This document shows positions 33,723 through 43,705 of a stretch of 64,000 bases of DNA, one piece after another. Position 1 is the stretch's first letter, and each line of letters starts with the position of its first letter. Under the pieces are notes generated by a model that was not told the origin of the DNA, ran no database searches, and saw nothing but the letters and a program-made list of their open reading frames with translations. The translations under genes and the position numbers were made by a program. Source of the DNA: Pontibacter arcticus. GTDB taxonomy: Bacteria; Bacteroidota; Bacteroidia; Cytophagales; Hymenobacteraceae. The stretch lies in the NCBI RefSeq assembly GCF_003284895.1, contig NZ_QMDV01000002.1:899466-963465 (forward strand), in the 5' to 3' direction.

Positions 33723-35435
33723 TTACAGATTCAATCCGAACTTTTCTGCGTTTTCCTGGGCTGTTTCGTAGCCTGCATCAGCATGCCGGAAAATACCCAT
33801 GGCCGGATCGTTGTACAGCACGCGGCTCAGGCAACGGTCTGCCCTTTCAGAGCCATCGGCCAGCACCACCATCCCTGCGTGCTGCGAGTAGCCAATACCC
33901 ACACCGCCGCCATGATGGAATGATACCCAAGTAGCGCCACCAGCAGTATTCGACATCAGGTTAAGCAGTGGCCAGTCCGATACGGCATCAGAGCCGTCTT
34001 TCATCGCTTCGGTTTCGCGGTATGGAGAGGCCACAGAACCACAATCCAGGTGATCACGACCAATAACAATAGGCGCTTTTACTTTGCCATCGCGCACCAG
34101 TTTATTGAACATCAGTCCGGCTTTTTCACGCTCGCCCATACCCAGCCAGCAAATGCGGCATGGCAAACCTTGGAAGGCTACTTTTTCTTCGGCCTGCTCC
34201 AGCCAGTTGATCATGTGTGTGTTTTCAGGGAAAAGCTCTTTTAAAGCGGCATCGGTCACTTTTATATCCTCGGGGTCGCCGGATAAGGCTGCCCAACGGA
34301 ACGGGCCTTTGCCTTCGCAGAAAAGCGGGCGCATGTATTCCGGCACAAAACCCGGTATCTGGAACGCATCCTGCTCGCCTCCTTGTTTGGCAAACTCGCG
34401 CAGGTTGTTACCATAATCAAACGTTATACTTCCTTTGTTTTTCAGCTCGAGCATAAACCCAACGTGGCGGGCCATACTTTTAAGCGATAAGGCTTTATAC
34501 TTTTCAGGATCGGCTTCGCGGAGTGCTTTGGCGGCATCTAACGTTAAACCGTTCGGAACATAACCGTTTATCGGGTCATGCGCGGAGGTCTGGTCTGTCA
34601 GGATTTCAGGGATGATGTTATCCTGCAACAGTTTTTCCAGCACATCACCAATATCGCCAACCAACCCAATCGAGATGGCTTCGCCTTTTTCTTTTGCTTC
34701 GAGCGTCCAGCGAATGGCTTCTTCGTAGCTGTCGGTCATTTTATCGATGTAACGGCTATCCAATCGCTTTTTAATTCTTTCCGGATCGATATCAACACCT
34801 AAAAAAGTGGCTCCTGCAATGGTAGCAGCCAACGGTTGCGCGCCGCCCATACCGCCTAAACCACCCGTTACGATCAGTTTATGACGCAGGTCGCCGTTAA
34901 AATGGATTCTGCCACAGGCCGCAAATGTCTCGTAAGTGCCCTGCAAAATGCCTTGTGTACCAATGTAGATCCAACTACCAGCCGTCATCTGGCCATACAT
35001 CATCAAGCCGCGCTCGCGCAACTCGTTAAAATGCTCCCAGGTTGCCCAATGCGGTACTAAGTTACTGTTAGCAATCAGTACACGCGGTGCTTCGGTGTGG
35101 GTTCGTACTTTGCCAACCGGCTTACCTGACTGTACCAGAAGACTTTCATCTTCTTCCAGTTCAAGCAACACTTCAATTATTTTTCGGGCATCCTGCACCG
35201 TGCGCGCTGCCTGGCCAATACCACCATATACTACCAAACGAGAAGGATCTTCTGCCACTTCATCTGTCAGGTTATTCAGAAACATGCGGAGGGCTGCTTC
35301 TGTCTGCCAGTTTTTAGCGTTAAGTTCTGGGCCACGCGGCGGTGTATAAACCGGGTGTGTGGCGTATTTCTGAATAAATTCTCCAGTGCTGAGGTTAGAT
35401 CGTAAGGTAGTAGTTGTGTCGGCGGAAATATGCAT
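33723..35435 (-). CDS. hutU: Urocanate hydratase
   Basis: HutU hydrates urocanate to imidazolonepropionate with tightly bound NAD. The 570-residue protein has [18 protein letters not shown] (NAD-binding), the segment [14 protein letters not shown], and [20 protein letters not shown] near the C-terminus. Length fits the family. It heads the hut run; histidine ammonia-lyase (hutH), the first enzyme of the pathway, is not in the window. Confidence 0.96.
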   Translation of the reverse strand: MHISADTTTTLRSNLSTGEFIQKYATHPVYTPPRGPELNAKNWQTEAALRMFLNNLTDEVAEDPSRLVVYGGIGQAARTVQDARKIIEVLLELEEDESLLVQSGKPVGKVRTHTEAPRVLIANSNLVPHWATWEHFNELRERGLMMYGQMTAGSWIYIGTQGILQGTYETFAACGRIHFNGDLRHKLIVTGGLGGMGGAQPLAATIAGATFLGVDIDPERIKKRLDSRYIDKMTDSYEEAIRWTLEAKEKGEAISIGLVGDIGDVLEKLLQDNIIPEILTDQTSAHDPINGYVPNGLTLDAAKALREADPEKYKALSLKSMARHVGFMLELKNKGSITFDYGNNLREFAKQGGEQDAFQIPGFVPEYMRPLFCEGKGPFRWAALSGDPEDIKVTDAALKELFPENTHMINWLEQAEEKVAFQGLPCRICWLGMGEREKAGLMFNKLVRDGKVKAPIVIGRDHLDCGSVASPYRETEAMKDGSDAVSDWPLLNLMSNTAGGATWVSFHHGGGVGIGYSQHAGMVVLADGSERADRCLSRVLYNDPAMGIFRHADAGYETAQENAEKFGLNL

Positions 35436-35536
35436 AGTTTTATTTTCTTGTTCAGGTGTTCAAGTTTCCGAAAAATAATTTAAAAAGTATAGCGAAAGCA
35501 GGATAAATTGCCTGTTCTGCTTTAACGAAGTATAAC

Positions 35537-36160
35537 ATGACTCAAATACCTGCCCTTACGGACCTTGACGCCATTTTCGGAAATATGGATATTTACCTGT
35601 TCGACCAATTGTTGAAAGGAAGTATAAAACCAAGCATGAACGTGCTGGATGCAGGTTGCGGAAACGGTCGGAATAGCAGTTATTTACTGAAAGCGGGCGT
35701 AAACATGTTTGGCGTGGATTCTTCGGAATTTTCCATTTCAGAAATGCAGCAGCTGGCTCAAAGTATAAATTCGGGTTTCCCTTCAGGTAATTTTGTTGTT
35801 GCTGATCTGGCCGCTTTACCTTTTGATACCAACTTTTTTGATGTGATAGTTTGTAGCGCCGTGCTGCATTTCAGCAGAAGTGAAGTGCATTTCAGAAGTA
35901 TGGTGCAGGAAATGTGGCGAACCCTGAAACCGGGCGGCATGCTTTTCTGCCGCTTCAGTACCACCATCGGGATGCAAGGTAAACTACAACCTATAAACAA
36001 CGGTTTTTACCAGATGCCGCACGGGCAAGTATGGTTTCTGGTAGATAAAACGTTACTGCTACAATTGGAGAAAGAACTGCGTGCAAGCCGCGCTGAGCCA
36101 CTAAAAACCGTTTTAATTGAGCACGACCGAAGTATGACTACCTGGGTTTTAAGGAAGTAA
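35537..36160 (+). CDS. Class I SAM-dependent methyltransferase
   Basis: The 207-residue cytoplasmic protein has the Rossmann-fold SAM motif VLDAGCGNGRNS (motif I), a following acidic residue in FGVDSSEFSI, and DVIVCSAVLHFSRS (motif IV) with TLKPGGMLFCRF (post-motif). Substrate is unknown; these motifs are shared by small-molecule methyltransferases. It diverges from hutU and ends 7 nt from the oppositely oriented MtfA-like gene. Confidence 0.85.
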   Translation: MTQIPALTDLDAIFGNMDIYLFDQLLKGSIKPSMNVLDAGCGNGRNSSYLLKAGVNMFGVDSSEFSISEMQQLAQSINSGFPSGNFVVADLAALPFDTNFFDVIVCSAVLHFSRSEVHFRSMVQEMWRTLKPGGMLFCRFSTTIGMQGKLQPINNGFYQMPHGQVWFLVDKTLLLQLEKELRASRAEPLKTVLIEHDRSMTTWVLRK

Positions 36161-36167
36161 GTTATAG

Positions 36168-37091
36168 TTAAGCCGCCACTTTATTTTTCTTCAGTAAACA
36201 GCAGTTTTTATACTTTTCTCCGCTCCGGCATGGGCAAGGCTCGTTGCGGCTTAAGCGTTTACCGTACGGGTTCAGCAGTTCCCGGAAGTTTAAGCGGAAC
36301 CGGCGTCTTGGCCTTTGCTGGAAAACTTTGGTTAACATTTCGTACAGCCTCGGGTGGTTTTCGGCAAGCTGACCGGGCTTCTCGAAAAAATATTCGGTTA
36401 CGACGGCAAAAAATTCTGCTTCGCTGGTAGCGCCGTAGCTGTTAATATCAGACTCGCCTTTTTTTATACTTTTGATTTTCCGGTACATCAGTTCGCGCCA
36501 CGGTTGCACCAGCTCATCGGGTAAATATTCTTTTGGAATACCATCAATCTCACCATCAGCCTGATCCAGAATATGCGCAAACTCATGGATACCCACGTTT
36601 TTGCGGTCCTGCATATCATTAAACCCTCGCTCTAACGCTGGCTTCGATAGTGTTACATAATGGTCGTTCTGGAAAGGGTTTACTAGACCAAGTACCTCTG
36701 ATACGGCTTCAGTTTCATCGTCTTTATACTTGGCTATACTTCCAGGGAAAACAATCACCTCGCCTAAATTACGGTACTCCCAATCGCGGAAGCCAAAAAT
36801 AGGAATGATAGCGCTTGCCCCTACCAGTACTTTAGTCAGGTCATCAATCTCGGTTTCGATGCCGGTAATGCGTTTTTCAGATAAGAAAAGCTGCAGCATT
36901 TTCTCGAACTGCGCCTTATCTTCTTCTTTTAAGGTATGGTAAAAGCCCACACGGTCGAGGAGAATTTTGCGCCACTCGACCGGAAACTCCTGTGCCAGCA
37001 CTTTTTTGCGGTTCCGTGTTTTACGGGTGGCCCATCTATAAAAAAGCAGGACGAAGCCTGCCAGCAATGCAATAAAAAATATATAACCCAT
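36168..37091 (-). CDS. MtfA-like zinc peptidase with C-terminal SEC-C motif
   Basis: This is a 307-residue protein with one N-terminal membrane anchor (YIFFIALLAGFVLLFY), a glucose-metabolism regulator MtfA-like metallopeptidase domain with the zinc motif GIHEFAHILD, and a terminal SEC-C zinc-binding motif RNEPCPCRSGEKYKNCC. E. coli MtfA is a cytoplasmic aminopeptidase that binds Mlc; the membrane anchor and SEC-C tail are extra here. The start was set at ATG 37091; a GTG two codons upstream is also possible. The LuxE-like gene upstream begins 34 nt away on the same strand. Confidence 0.87.
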   Translation of the reverse strand: MGYIFFIALLAGFVLLFYRWATRKTRNRKKVLAQEFPVEWRKILLDRVGFYHTLKEEDKAQFEKMLQLFLSEKRITGIETEIDDLTKVLVGASAIIPIFGFRDWEYRNLGEVIVFPGSIAKYKDDETEAVSEVLGLVNPFQNDHYVTLSKPALERGFNDMQDRKNVGIHEFAHILDQADGEIDGIPKEYLPDELVQPWRELMYRKIKSIKKGESDINSYGATSEAEFFAVVTEYFFEKPGQLAENHPRLYEMLTKVFQQRPRRRFRLNFRELLNPYGKRLSRNEPCPCRSGEKYKNCCLLKKNKVAA

Positions 37092-37125
37092 GGGCACCTT
37101 AAACGGCTGGCTGCTACAAAAGATG

Positions 37126-38121
37126 CTAGGCTATTAAAAGATTGCAACCCCTTATATCCGAATTATCGAAGCGGCCCAGTACTTCGAAACTACCATCGGG
37201 ATGCATTTTGCCTATATCTTTGGTTTCGATGAATGCGCACGAATCTATATTGGCCAGATCGATGACGTTGATGCCGCCCGAACGTAAGCTGCTATTTATG
37301 TAAAAAGGATCATTGAGATCGCGGAGAAGGATCTGCATTGTTTGGCCCGGCCAGAAAATGCCATCGCCTTTGGAATATCCCTGCGACATCAGCTCCGTCA
37401 TGCCATACTCTGAATGTATACCTTTTACGCCGAAACCATGCTGCAACTGGGTATGCAGTTCTTCGCGTATCATTTCGCGACGGCGGCCTTTCATACCACC
37501 CGTTTCCATAATGATCACATCGCTGAAATCTTCTTTACCTTGCAAGGTATCTGCCCAATCCAGGAGCGCGTACGATACGCCGATCAGTATCACTTTCTTG
37601 CCACGAAGCCGCGCTTGCGCTATTGCTGCAAGTATAAGTTTGTGCTCATTCAGGTAAAAACCCTTCTCCTGCTGCCCGGTCTGCTTTATAAAATAATCGA
37701 CCATGGCTACCAACGATGAACCACCCTGCTCTAAATAAGATGGCAGCAAAGCCAGCACCACGAAATCCTGAAGCGGACCGTAAAAGCTTTCGAAAATGTG
37801 TTGGCAGGTTTTAAAGTATAAACCGAGATCAGAAACGAAATGCCTGCTGCGGGTTTGCTGGGTGGTGCCGCTGCTGTAAAAAACGGCTTCAGCATCAAAA
37901 TTACCCGTTTTTACATTCTGAGATTTAAAGAATTCGATAGGCAGAAAAGGGATTTCATCTAGGGCTGTAACCTGCTGTACATCTGTTTTTAAGTGCTTCA
38001 GGTATTGCTTGTAAACCTCGTTGTGTGCAGCCTGGTAGCGGAATAATTGCAGGGCTTTTTCCGTAAAATCTGTTTGGTGGGTGTTAAACAGTTGGCTACT
38101 AAATTCAGCTTTAAAATCCAT
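37126..38121 (-). CDS. LuxE/PaaK-like acyl-protein synthetase family protein
   Basis: This 331-residue adenylate-forming protein resembles LuxE, the acyl-protein synthetase of bioluminescence, and the C-terminal-less PaaK family. Seen: FYSSGTTQQTRSRHFV (nucleotide loop), IMETGGMKGRRREMIREEL, and HSEYGMTELMSQGYS. The usual C-terminal lysine domain is reduced. Substrate is unknown. Bacteroidota carry such genes without luxA/B, sometimes in surface-lipid clusters. It is followed by the MtfA-like gene on the same strand, and may form an operon with it. Confidence 0.83.
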   Translation of the reverse strand: MDFKAEFSSQLFNTHQTDFTEKALQLFRYQAAHNEVYKQYLKHLKTDVQQVTALDEIPFLPIEFFKSQNVKTGNFDAEAVFYSSGTTQQTRSRHFVSDLGLYFKTCQHIFESFYGPLQDFVVLALLPSYLEQGGSSLVAMVDYFIKQTGQQEKGFYLNEHKLILAAIAQARLRGKKVILIGVSYALLDWADTLQGKEDFSDVIIMETGGMKGRRREMIREELHTQLQHGFGVKGIHSEYGMTELMSQGYSKGDGIFWPGQTMQILLRDLNDPFYINSSLRSGGINVIDLANIDSCAFIETKDIGKMHPDGSFEVLGRFDNSDIRGCNLLIA

Positions 38122-38198
38122 TCGTAGAAAGTTACAACAATTACTATATTGCCATCGTTTTAATAAGTAAATTTAGCTTCAATTTTCTGATATCCTGC

Positions 38199-38756
38199 AT
38201 GAAATATTTGCTAAAGTATAGCCTGGCACTGCTACTGCTCAGTTCGTGCCGCAAAGAACCAAACTTTCCGGATGAGCCTCAGATTACGTATAACGGCGTT
38301 GAGCAGTACACCACACGCGAGCCCGGTGGCCGAGATGTAGATGAGCTTATCCTTAGAATCGGGTATCAGGATGGCGATGGCGACCTGGGCTTGTCGCGCG
38401 ACAGAAACACAGAAGATTACCGTCCGCCTTTTAATTCGGGATCGCAGTACGAGCATAACTTTATTGCCGAGCTGCAGGTAAAGCAAGGCGACAAGTATAT
38501 TCCGTATCCGTTTGTAGGGCCGCTTGGCTTTAGTGGCCGCTTTCCGAGGCTAACTACCGGCGAAGGCCGTGCTGAAGCATTGGAAGGTGAGATACGCTAC
38601 ACCATCGAAAGTTTTGCATCCGATACCTACGACCAGACAGGCACGCTGAGCGATACCATCCGTTTCCAGATTTACATTTACGACCGTGCCCTGAACAAAA
38701 GCAATGTTATATTAACGGATGACATCAAGCTTTTCAGCGGTTCTCCCCGACCTTAA
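38199..38756 (+). CDS. Lipoprotein of unknown function (185 aa)
   Basis: The N-terminus MKYLLKYSLALLLLSSC is a lipoprotein signal peptide with lipobox LLSSC. The mature part contains DGDGDLGLS, a calcium-loop-like acidic stretch, and beta-rich sequence ending in LFSGSPRP. Proteins with this DGDGDLG phrase are found across Bacteroidota as putative periplasmic or outer-membrane lipoproteins. No function is known to me. It is convergent with the E1 gene. Confidence 0.82.
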   Translation: MKYLLKYSLALLLLSSCRKEPNFPDEPQITYNGVEQYTTREPGGRDVDELILRIGYQDGDGDLGLSRDRNTEDYRPPFNSGSQYEHNFIAELQVKQGDKYIPYPFVGPLGFSGRFPRLTTGEGRAEALEGEIRYTIESFASDTYDQTGTLSDTIRFQIYIYDRALNKSNVILTDDIKLFSGSPRP

Positions 38757-38776
38757 ATTCATACTTTATACTTTAT

Positions 38777-38815
38777 AAAAAAGCCCCGGTAAATCAGATT
38801 TACCGGGGCTTTTTT
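38777..38815. terminator. Bidirectional terminator, 18-bp perfect arms
   Basis: AAAAAAGCCCCGGTAAAT and its complement, loop CAG. It lies between the lipoprotein gene (plus) and the fused E1 gene (minus). Confidence 0.92.
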
Positions 38816-38832
38816 GTGACTTCAAGCTATAC

Positions 38833-41241
38833 TTAGAAAATTACCGGATACGCTTTCGGATCAGCTTCATGCATGATATCATACACCGTTTCGAACACGT
38901 CTTCGGTATTTGGTTTTGAGAAATAATCGCCATCAGAAGAGTAAGGCGGGCGGTGTGCGTGTGCTGTTAAACACTGCGGCTTCGAATCCAGATAGCGCCA
39001 TGCTTCCTGGCCATCAACCACCTGCTGCATCATGAAGGCCGTTGCGCCTCCCGGTACGTCTTCATCCGCAAATAAAACACGATTAGTTTTACGGATTGAG
39101 TCAGAAATCATGTGGTTGATATCGAATGGCAATAGCGTCTGTACATCAATCACTTCCGCTGAAATACCGAATTCTTCCAGTTGCTTAGCGGCATCCATTA
39201 CAATGCGGCACATAGAGCCATAAGTTACAATCGTGATATCGGTACCTTCTTTTATGATTTCTGGCTGGCCCAATGGCACGGTAAACTCCGCAATGTTATT
39301 TGGAATGCGCTCTTTTAAGCGGTAGCCGTTCAGGCACTCTATTACAAGAGCAGGCTCATCGGCTTTTAACAAGGTGTTATAGAAACCGGCTGCCTGCGTC
39401 ATGTCGCGCGGTACCAGCACGTGCATACCCCTGATGCTGTTCAGGATCATACCGATTGGTGAGCCGGAATGCCAAATGCCTTCCAGGCGGTGGCCACGTG
39501 TACGCACAATTAACGGTGCTTTCTGACCGCCTTTGGTACGGTATTGCAAACAAGCTACATCATCCGATAAGATCTGGATAGCATAGAGTAAATAATCAAG
39601 GTATTGGATCTCCGTGATCGGGCGAAGGCCACGCAACGATGCGCCTATGCCCTGGCCGATGATCGTACACTCCCGAATACCGGTATCCGTAACACGCAGC
39701 TCGCCATACTTCTCCTGTAAGCCCGCAAATGCCTGGTTCACATCCCCGATCTTACCTACATCTTCACCGATGGCAAATACGCGTGGGTCGCGGGCAAGTA
39801 TCGCATCAAAGCAAGCCTGTAATACTTCGCGGCCATCTACAACCGGAGAGTTATCATCAAACTCAGCCTTTACTTCTTCTACTAACAAAGCCGACTCTTC
39901 GGATTGGCTGTACAAGTATGAATTAAAGCGGTCTGCATTTTCGCCGAGCGTTTGCTCGAGCCAGCCTACTAGTTCGTGCTTGGCTTCATTGCGCTCATCA
40001 CGCACGTAGCGTAACGCTTTCCTGATCGCTCTAACTGCGTCGCTCCTGACTGGATTCAGTGTTTTGCGGAGCTCTTCTGAAATAGCAGTCACTTCGGTAA
40101 TATGTTCGCTGGCGCTAGCCAGGTTATTTAATAAACGAAGTGCATCTTCATGGTCAGATTTAATCGAAGCCATGAATTCGCTCCAGGCGTTGGTACGGGC
40201 AACTTTTACGGTTTCTTTCGCTGCTTCTTCGATCTGGTCCAGCTGCTCTTCGGTGGCAATACCGCTTTCCAGCACCCACTCGCGCATTTTCTTCAAACAG
40301 TCAAAATCAGCTTCCCAATCCAGGCGCTCTTTTGATTTGTAACGCTCATGCGAGCCTGAAGTAGAGTGGCCTTGCGGTTGTGTTACTTCTTCTACGTGTA
40401 TTAATACCGGTACATGTTCTTCGCGGCAAACACGTACGGCAGCTTCGTAGGCTTCACAAAGTGCGGCATAATCCCAGCCCTTCACTTTAAATATTTCGTA
40501 GCCCTGCTCCTCTTTGCTGTTACGCTGGAAGCCGGCTAATATCTCTGAAATGCTGCCTTTTGTTGTCTGGTATTCTGCCGGAACTGAAATACCGTAGCCA
40601 TCATCCCAAACCGAAACCAGCATTGGAATCTGTAAAACACCGGCTGCATTGATGGCCTCAAAAAACATCCCTTCTGAAGTAGACGCGTTTCCGATGGTGC
40701 CAAATGCCACTTCGTTTCCGTTTACAGAAAAGGTATCGAACTGCTGCAGCTCCGGGTTCTGGCGGTATAGTTTGGAAGCATACGCTAACCCTACCAGGCG
40801 CGGCATCTGTGCTGCTGTAGGGGAAATATCAGAGCTCGAATTTTTTTGTTTGGTCAGGTCTTTCCAGTTGCCTTCTTCATCGAGCAAGCGCGTGCCGAAG
40901 TGGCCGTTCATGGCGCGGCCAGCCGTAGATGGCTCTGCTTCTACATCTGTGTGGGCGTAAAGCTGTGCAAAATATTGCTGCAGGGTTAGCTCGCCGATGG
41001 CAAACATAAAGGTCTGGTCGCGATAATAGCCTGAACGAAAATCGCCTGCTTTAAAAAATTTGGCCATAGCCAGCTGGGCAACTTCTTTGCCGTCACCGAA
41101 TATACCAAACTTCGCTTTTCCCATGAAAACCTCTTTACGGCCGGCCAGACTGGCTTGTCTGCTTTCCCAGGCGATGCGGTAATCATTCAGGATTTCTTCT
41201 GATGTTAATTTCTGATTTATAGACACTTCAGCAGTTTGCAT
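38833..41241 (-). CDS. Fused alpha-beta 2-oxoacid dehydrogenase E1 (branched-chain or pyruvate)
   Basis: This 802-residue protein joins the alpha subunit (about 1-340) and beta subunit (about 470-802) of a thiamine-dependent E1 with a charged helical linker between. Seen: the alpha-subunit DGYGISVPAEYQTTKG and HSTSGSHERYKS regions, and beta-subunit motifs AIGEDVGKIGDVN, PITEIQYLDY and RTRGHRLEG. The fused form is common in Bacteroidota and is usually annotated as branched-chain or generic E1. No E2/E3 lies nearby; the E2 at 22.8 kb has its own promoter. It has a TTTG-N19-TACTTTTG promoter divergent from the DUF1573 gene. Confidence 0.93.
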   Translation of the reverse strand: MQTAEVSINQKLTSEEILNDYRIAWESRQASLAGRKEVFMGKAKFGIFGDGKEVAQLAMAKFFKAGDFRSGYYRDQTFMFAIGELTLQQYFAQLYAHTDVEAEPSTAGRAMNGHFGTRLLDEEGNWKDLTKQKNSSSDISPTAAQMPRLVGLAYASKLYRQNPELQQFDTFSVNGNEVAFGTIGNASTSEGMFFEAINAAGVLQIPMLVSVWDDGYGISVPAEYQTTKGSISEILAGFQRNSKEEQGYEIFKVKGWDYAALCEAYEAAVRVCREEHVPVLIHVEEVTQPQGHSTSGSHERYKSKERLDWEADFDCLKKMREWVLESGIATEEQLDQIEEAAKETVKVARTNAWSEFMASIKSDHEDALRLLNNLASASEHITEVTAISEELRKTLNPVRSDAVRAIRKALRYVRDERNEAKHELVGWLEQTLGENADRFNSYLYSQSEESALLVEEVKAEFDDNSPVVDGREVLQACFDAILARDPRVFAIGEDVGKIGDVNQAFAGLQEKYGELRVTDTGIRECTIIGQGIGASLRGLRPITEIQYLDYLLYAIQILSDDVACLQYRTKGGQKAPLIVRTRGHRLEGIWHSGSPIGMILNSIRGMHVLVPRDMTQAAGFYNTLLKADEPALVIECLNGYRLKERIPNNIAEFTVPLGQPEIIKEGTDITIVTYGSMCRIVMDAAKQLEEFGISAEVIDVQTLLPFDINHMISDSIRKTNRVLFADEDVPGGATAFMMQQVVDGQEAWRYLDSKPQCLTAHAHRPPYSSDGDYFSKPNTEDVFETVYDIMHEADPKAYPVIF

Positions 41242-41278
41242 GTTATTTCTATAGAAGTCGGATTACTCATTTTCTGAT

Positions 41279-41309
41279 CAAAAGTACACAAGATTGGCCT
41301 AATATCAAA
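41279..41309 (-). promoter_or_regulatory. Promoter of fused E1 gene (TTTG-N19-TACTTTTG)
   Basis: On the minus strand TTTG (41309-41306) and TACTTTTG (41286-41279) are 19 nt apart and lie 37 nt before the E1 ATG. Confidence 0.78.
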
Positions 41310-41339
41310 TCCGGCTCAATCGGGGCATGATGTTCGCAG

Positions 41340-41371
41340 TTGCTTTTTAACAAAAAGATTATCTATCTTTG
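41340..41371 (+). promoter_or_regulatory. Promoter of DUF1573 gene (TTG-N21-TATCTTTG)
   Basis: TTG at 41340-41342 and TATCTTTG at 41364-41371 have a 21-nt spacer and lie 29 nt before the ATG. Confidence 0.8.
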
Positions 41372-41400
41372 TTTTGTGTCGGTACATTAATTTTTAGCTT

Positions 41401-42165
41401 ATGTCAAAACGTTGGTCTCTTGCAGTGTTGCTGTTTCTGGTATTAGCCGGGTTTAGCGTACGCGCACAGGGCGATCTCAGGTTCGAAAAACAAACGCACG
41501 ACTTTGGCACTATTACAGAAGGCACTTTTGCGTCTTACGAGTTCAGGGTAAAAAACGTAGGCAACCAACCTGCAATTATTTCGGATGTGCGGCCTGCCTG
41601 TGGTTGTACTACCCCTACTTGGCCCAAAGAGCCTATTTTACCTGGTAAAATCGCTGCGATTAAAGCTGTTTACAACAGCACAGGCCGGCCGGGCGCCTTT
41701 CATAAATCAATCTCTATTGTTTCTGACGGCGTTGCCCAAAGCCAGGTATTGTACATAAAAGGGAATGTTGTACCAAAAGATCAAAAATCTTTTTATACTC
41801 CGGAACAAAAGGCAAACTCGCCGCGTTTGGCAGTAGGAAACACCAGCTATAGCTTTGGTAAACTTGAAAAAGGACAAAAATCTATCGCTAGGTTTACAGT
41901 AAAAAACACAGGTCGGCAGGACCTGATCATACAGGGAATTAAGTCGGATTGCAACTGCGTAACTTATAAAGTTTCGGAGCCATCTATTAAGGCCGGACAA
42001 ACTGCAACTTTGGAACTAACCTACGTTCCTGCTGTGTTAAAGGAGCATAACGAGGTAGTGACCATACTTTCAAATGATATTATAATGCCAGCTCTTAAGT
42101 TAACGCTTAAAGCAACCATAGTAGAGCAAACGGCATCTCAGCATATGTTAAGACAGGGTAATTAA
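41401..42165 (+). CDS. Secreted protein with two DUF1573 domains
   Basis: The 254-residue protein has a signal peptide (LVLAGFSVRAQ) and two Ig-like DUF1573 repeats, each with the TFDFG-like opening (HDFGTITEG, YSFGKLEKG) and a conserved cysteine loop (ACGCTTPTWP; SDCNCVTYKV). DUF1573 proteins are abundant exported proteins of Bacteroidota with an ASH/MSP-like fold; function is unknown. It has a strong promoter and terminator of its own, so it is transcribed alone. Confidence 0.92.
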   Translation: MSKRWSLAVLLFLVLAGFSVRAQGDLRFEKQTHDFGTITEGTFASYEFRVKNVGNQPAIISDVRPACGCTTPTWPKEPILPGKIAAIKAVYNSTGRPGAFHKSISIVSDGVAQSQVLYIKGNVVPKDQKSFYTPEQKANSPRLAVGNTSYSFGKLEKGQKSIARFTVKNTGRQDLIIQGIKSDCNCVTYKVSEPSIKAGQTATLELTYVPAVLKEHNEVVTILSNDIIMPALKLTLKATIVEQTASQHMLRQGN

Positions 42166-42212
42166 CCCATACTTAGCAAATAGTTTTTTTCATAGTTTTA
42201 TTTTGTACTAAC

Positions 42213-42239
42213 GGCAGCGGTTCTATCGCTGCCTTTTTT
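42213..42239 (+). terminator. Terminator of DUF1573 gene
   Basis: GGCAGCG and CGCTGCC with loop GTTCTAT, followed by TTTTTT. Confidence 0.88.
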
Positions 42240-42400
42240 CATTTTATACCTTTCCTTTTTGCTTTGACCAAGCTAAAAAAATTGCACCGTTTTCATTAAA
42301 CTCTACTTTACCGGTTAAAAAAAGCAAATAACGTATACTCTTTTATTTATACCCAGAAGTGGTATCTTTGCGGAGCTTTTAAACAAAATAACTGAACGAC

Positions 42401-43513
42401 ATGATTATTGGTGTTCCAAAGGAAATTAAAAATAACGAAAACCGTGTAGGTGTAACGCCTGCAGGCGTTATCGAACTGATTCGCAATGGCCACAGCGTAT
42501 ACGTGCAGGCAACTGCAGGCGAAGGCAGCGGTTTCAGCGACGAGAAGTATACAAAAGCGGGCGCAACTATACTTCCAACTATTGAAGAAGTATACGCGAC
42601 CGCTGAAATGATCATTAAAGTAAAAGAGCCGATCGCATCTGAGTATAACCTGATCAAGGAAGACCAGTTGCTATTCACTTACTTCCACTTTGCTTCTTAC
42701 GAGCCGCTTACGCACGCCATGATTGAGCGTAAAGCTGTTTGCTTAGCTTACGAAACTGTAGAGCGCCCTGACAGAAGCCTGCCTTTATTGGTGCCAATGT
42801 CTGAAGTTGCCGGTCGTATGTCTATCCAAGAAGGTGCTAAATATTTAGAGAAGCCTTTGAAAGGCCGTGGTATACTTTTAGGTGGCGTACCGGGTGTTCG
42901 TCCTGCTAAAGTATTGGTGCTTGGTGGTGGTGTGGTTGGTACAAATGCTGCTAAAATGGCTGCCGGCCTTGGCGCGGATGTAACCATACTTGATACAAAC
43001 TTAGCGCGTCTGCGTTACCTGGATGATATCATGCCAGCAAACGTAAATACCATGATGTCGAATGAGTACACCATCCGTGAGCTTATTCCATCACATGACC
43101 TGATCATTGGTGCAGTGTTGATCCCGGGCGCTAAAGCTCCTAACCTGATCACGCGCGACATGTTAAAGGATATGAAGCCAGGAACTGTATTGGTTGACGT
43201 AGCAGTAGACCAGGGCGGTTGCATCGAAACTTGCAAGCCTACTACCCACGAAGATCCTACCTTTATTATTGATGATGTGGTACATTACTGTGTAGCGAAC
43301 ATGCCAGGTGCTGTGCCTTATACTTCTACGCAGGCGCTTACAAACGCTACCTTGCCATACGCTATCCAACTGGCTAACAAAGGCTGGAAGCAGGCTTGCG
43401 CTGATAGCAACGAGCTTAAATTAGGATTGAATGTAGTGAATGGTAAAGTTGTCTACAAAGGGGTGGCTGAAGCCTTCAATTTAGAGTATACTCCAGTAGA
43501 TTCTATCCTGTAG
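42401..43513 (+). CDS. ald: Alanine dehydrogenase
   Basis: The enzyme interconverts L-alanine and pyruvate plus ammonia with NAD. The 370-residue protein begins MIIGVPKEIKNNENRVG, has the GVPGVRPAKVLVLGGGVVGT NAD-binding region at about 160-185, and the catalytic histidine region YCVANMPGAVP. Length and motifs match the family. A -7 box TATCTTTG lies at 42363-42370, 30 nt before the ATG; the -33 region is T-rich without a clear TTG. Confidence 0.96.
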   Translation: MIIGVPKEIKNNENRVGVTPAGVIELIRNGHSVYVQATAGEGSGFSDEKYTKAGATILPTIEEVYATAEMIIKVKEPIASEYNLIKEDQLLFTYFHFASYEPLTHAMIERKAVCLAYETVERPDRSLPLLVPMSEVAGRMSIQEGAKYLEKPLKGRGILLGGVPGVRPAKVLVLGGGVVGTNAAKMAAGLGADVTILDTNLARLRYLDDIMPANVNTMMSNEYTIRELIPSHDLIIGAVLIPGAKAPNLITRDMLKDMKPGTVLVDVAVDQGGCIETCKPTTHEDPTFIIDDVVHYCVANMPGAVPYTSTQALTNATLPYAIQLANKGWKQACADSNELKLGLNVVNGKVVYKGVAEAFNLEYTPVDSIL

Positions 43514-43532
43514 TTTATACTTCATACTTACC

Positions 43533-43570
43533 AAAACGGCTTCTTACTTAATTGTAAGAAGCCGTTTTTA
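43533..43570 (+). terminator. Terminator of ald
   Basis: Fifteen-bp arms AAAACGGCTTCTTAC and complement with loop TTAATT, then a T-rich run. Confidence 0.9.
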
Positions 43571-43635
43571 TTTTCATAATTCAAGTATGTTCATCCAAAG
43601 TATGGCCATGAGATTTTAATATGTGGATCTGTTGG

Positions 43636-43700
43636 TTTATACTTTTACATAAAATCCCTTCTACCAGTCAGGCAGAAGGGATTTTATGTAAAAGTATAAA
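43636..43700. terminator. Long hairpin with 27-bp perfect arms bearing AAGTATA words
   Basis: Arms 43636-43662 and 43674-43700 match perfectly with an 11-nt loop. The core is AATCCCTTCT; the outer ends of the arms are TTTATACTT and AAGTATAAA. It lies just after the stop codon of the minus-strand outer-membrane gene. Confidence 0.85.
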
Positions 43701-43705
43701 TTTAA

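Noticed and set aside
38833..41241. E1 alpha and beta fusion as an assembly error or frameshift artefact
   Set aside because: The linker is in frame and the fusion is a known form in Bacteroidota.
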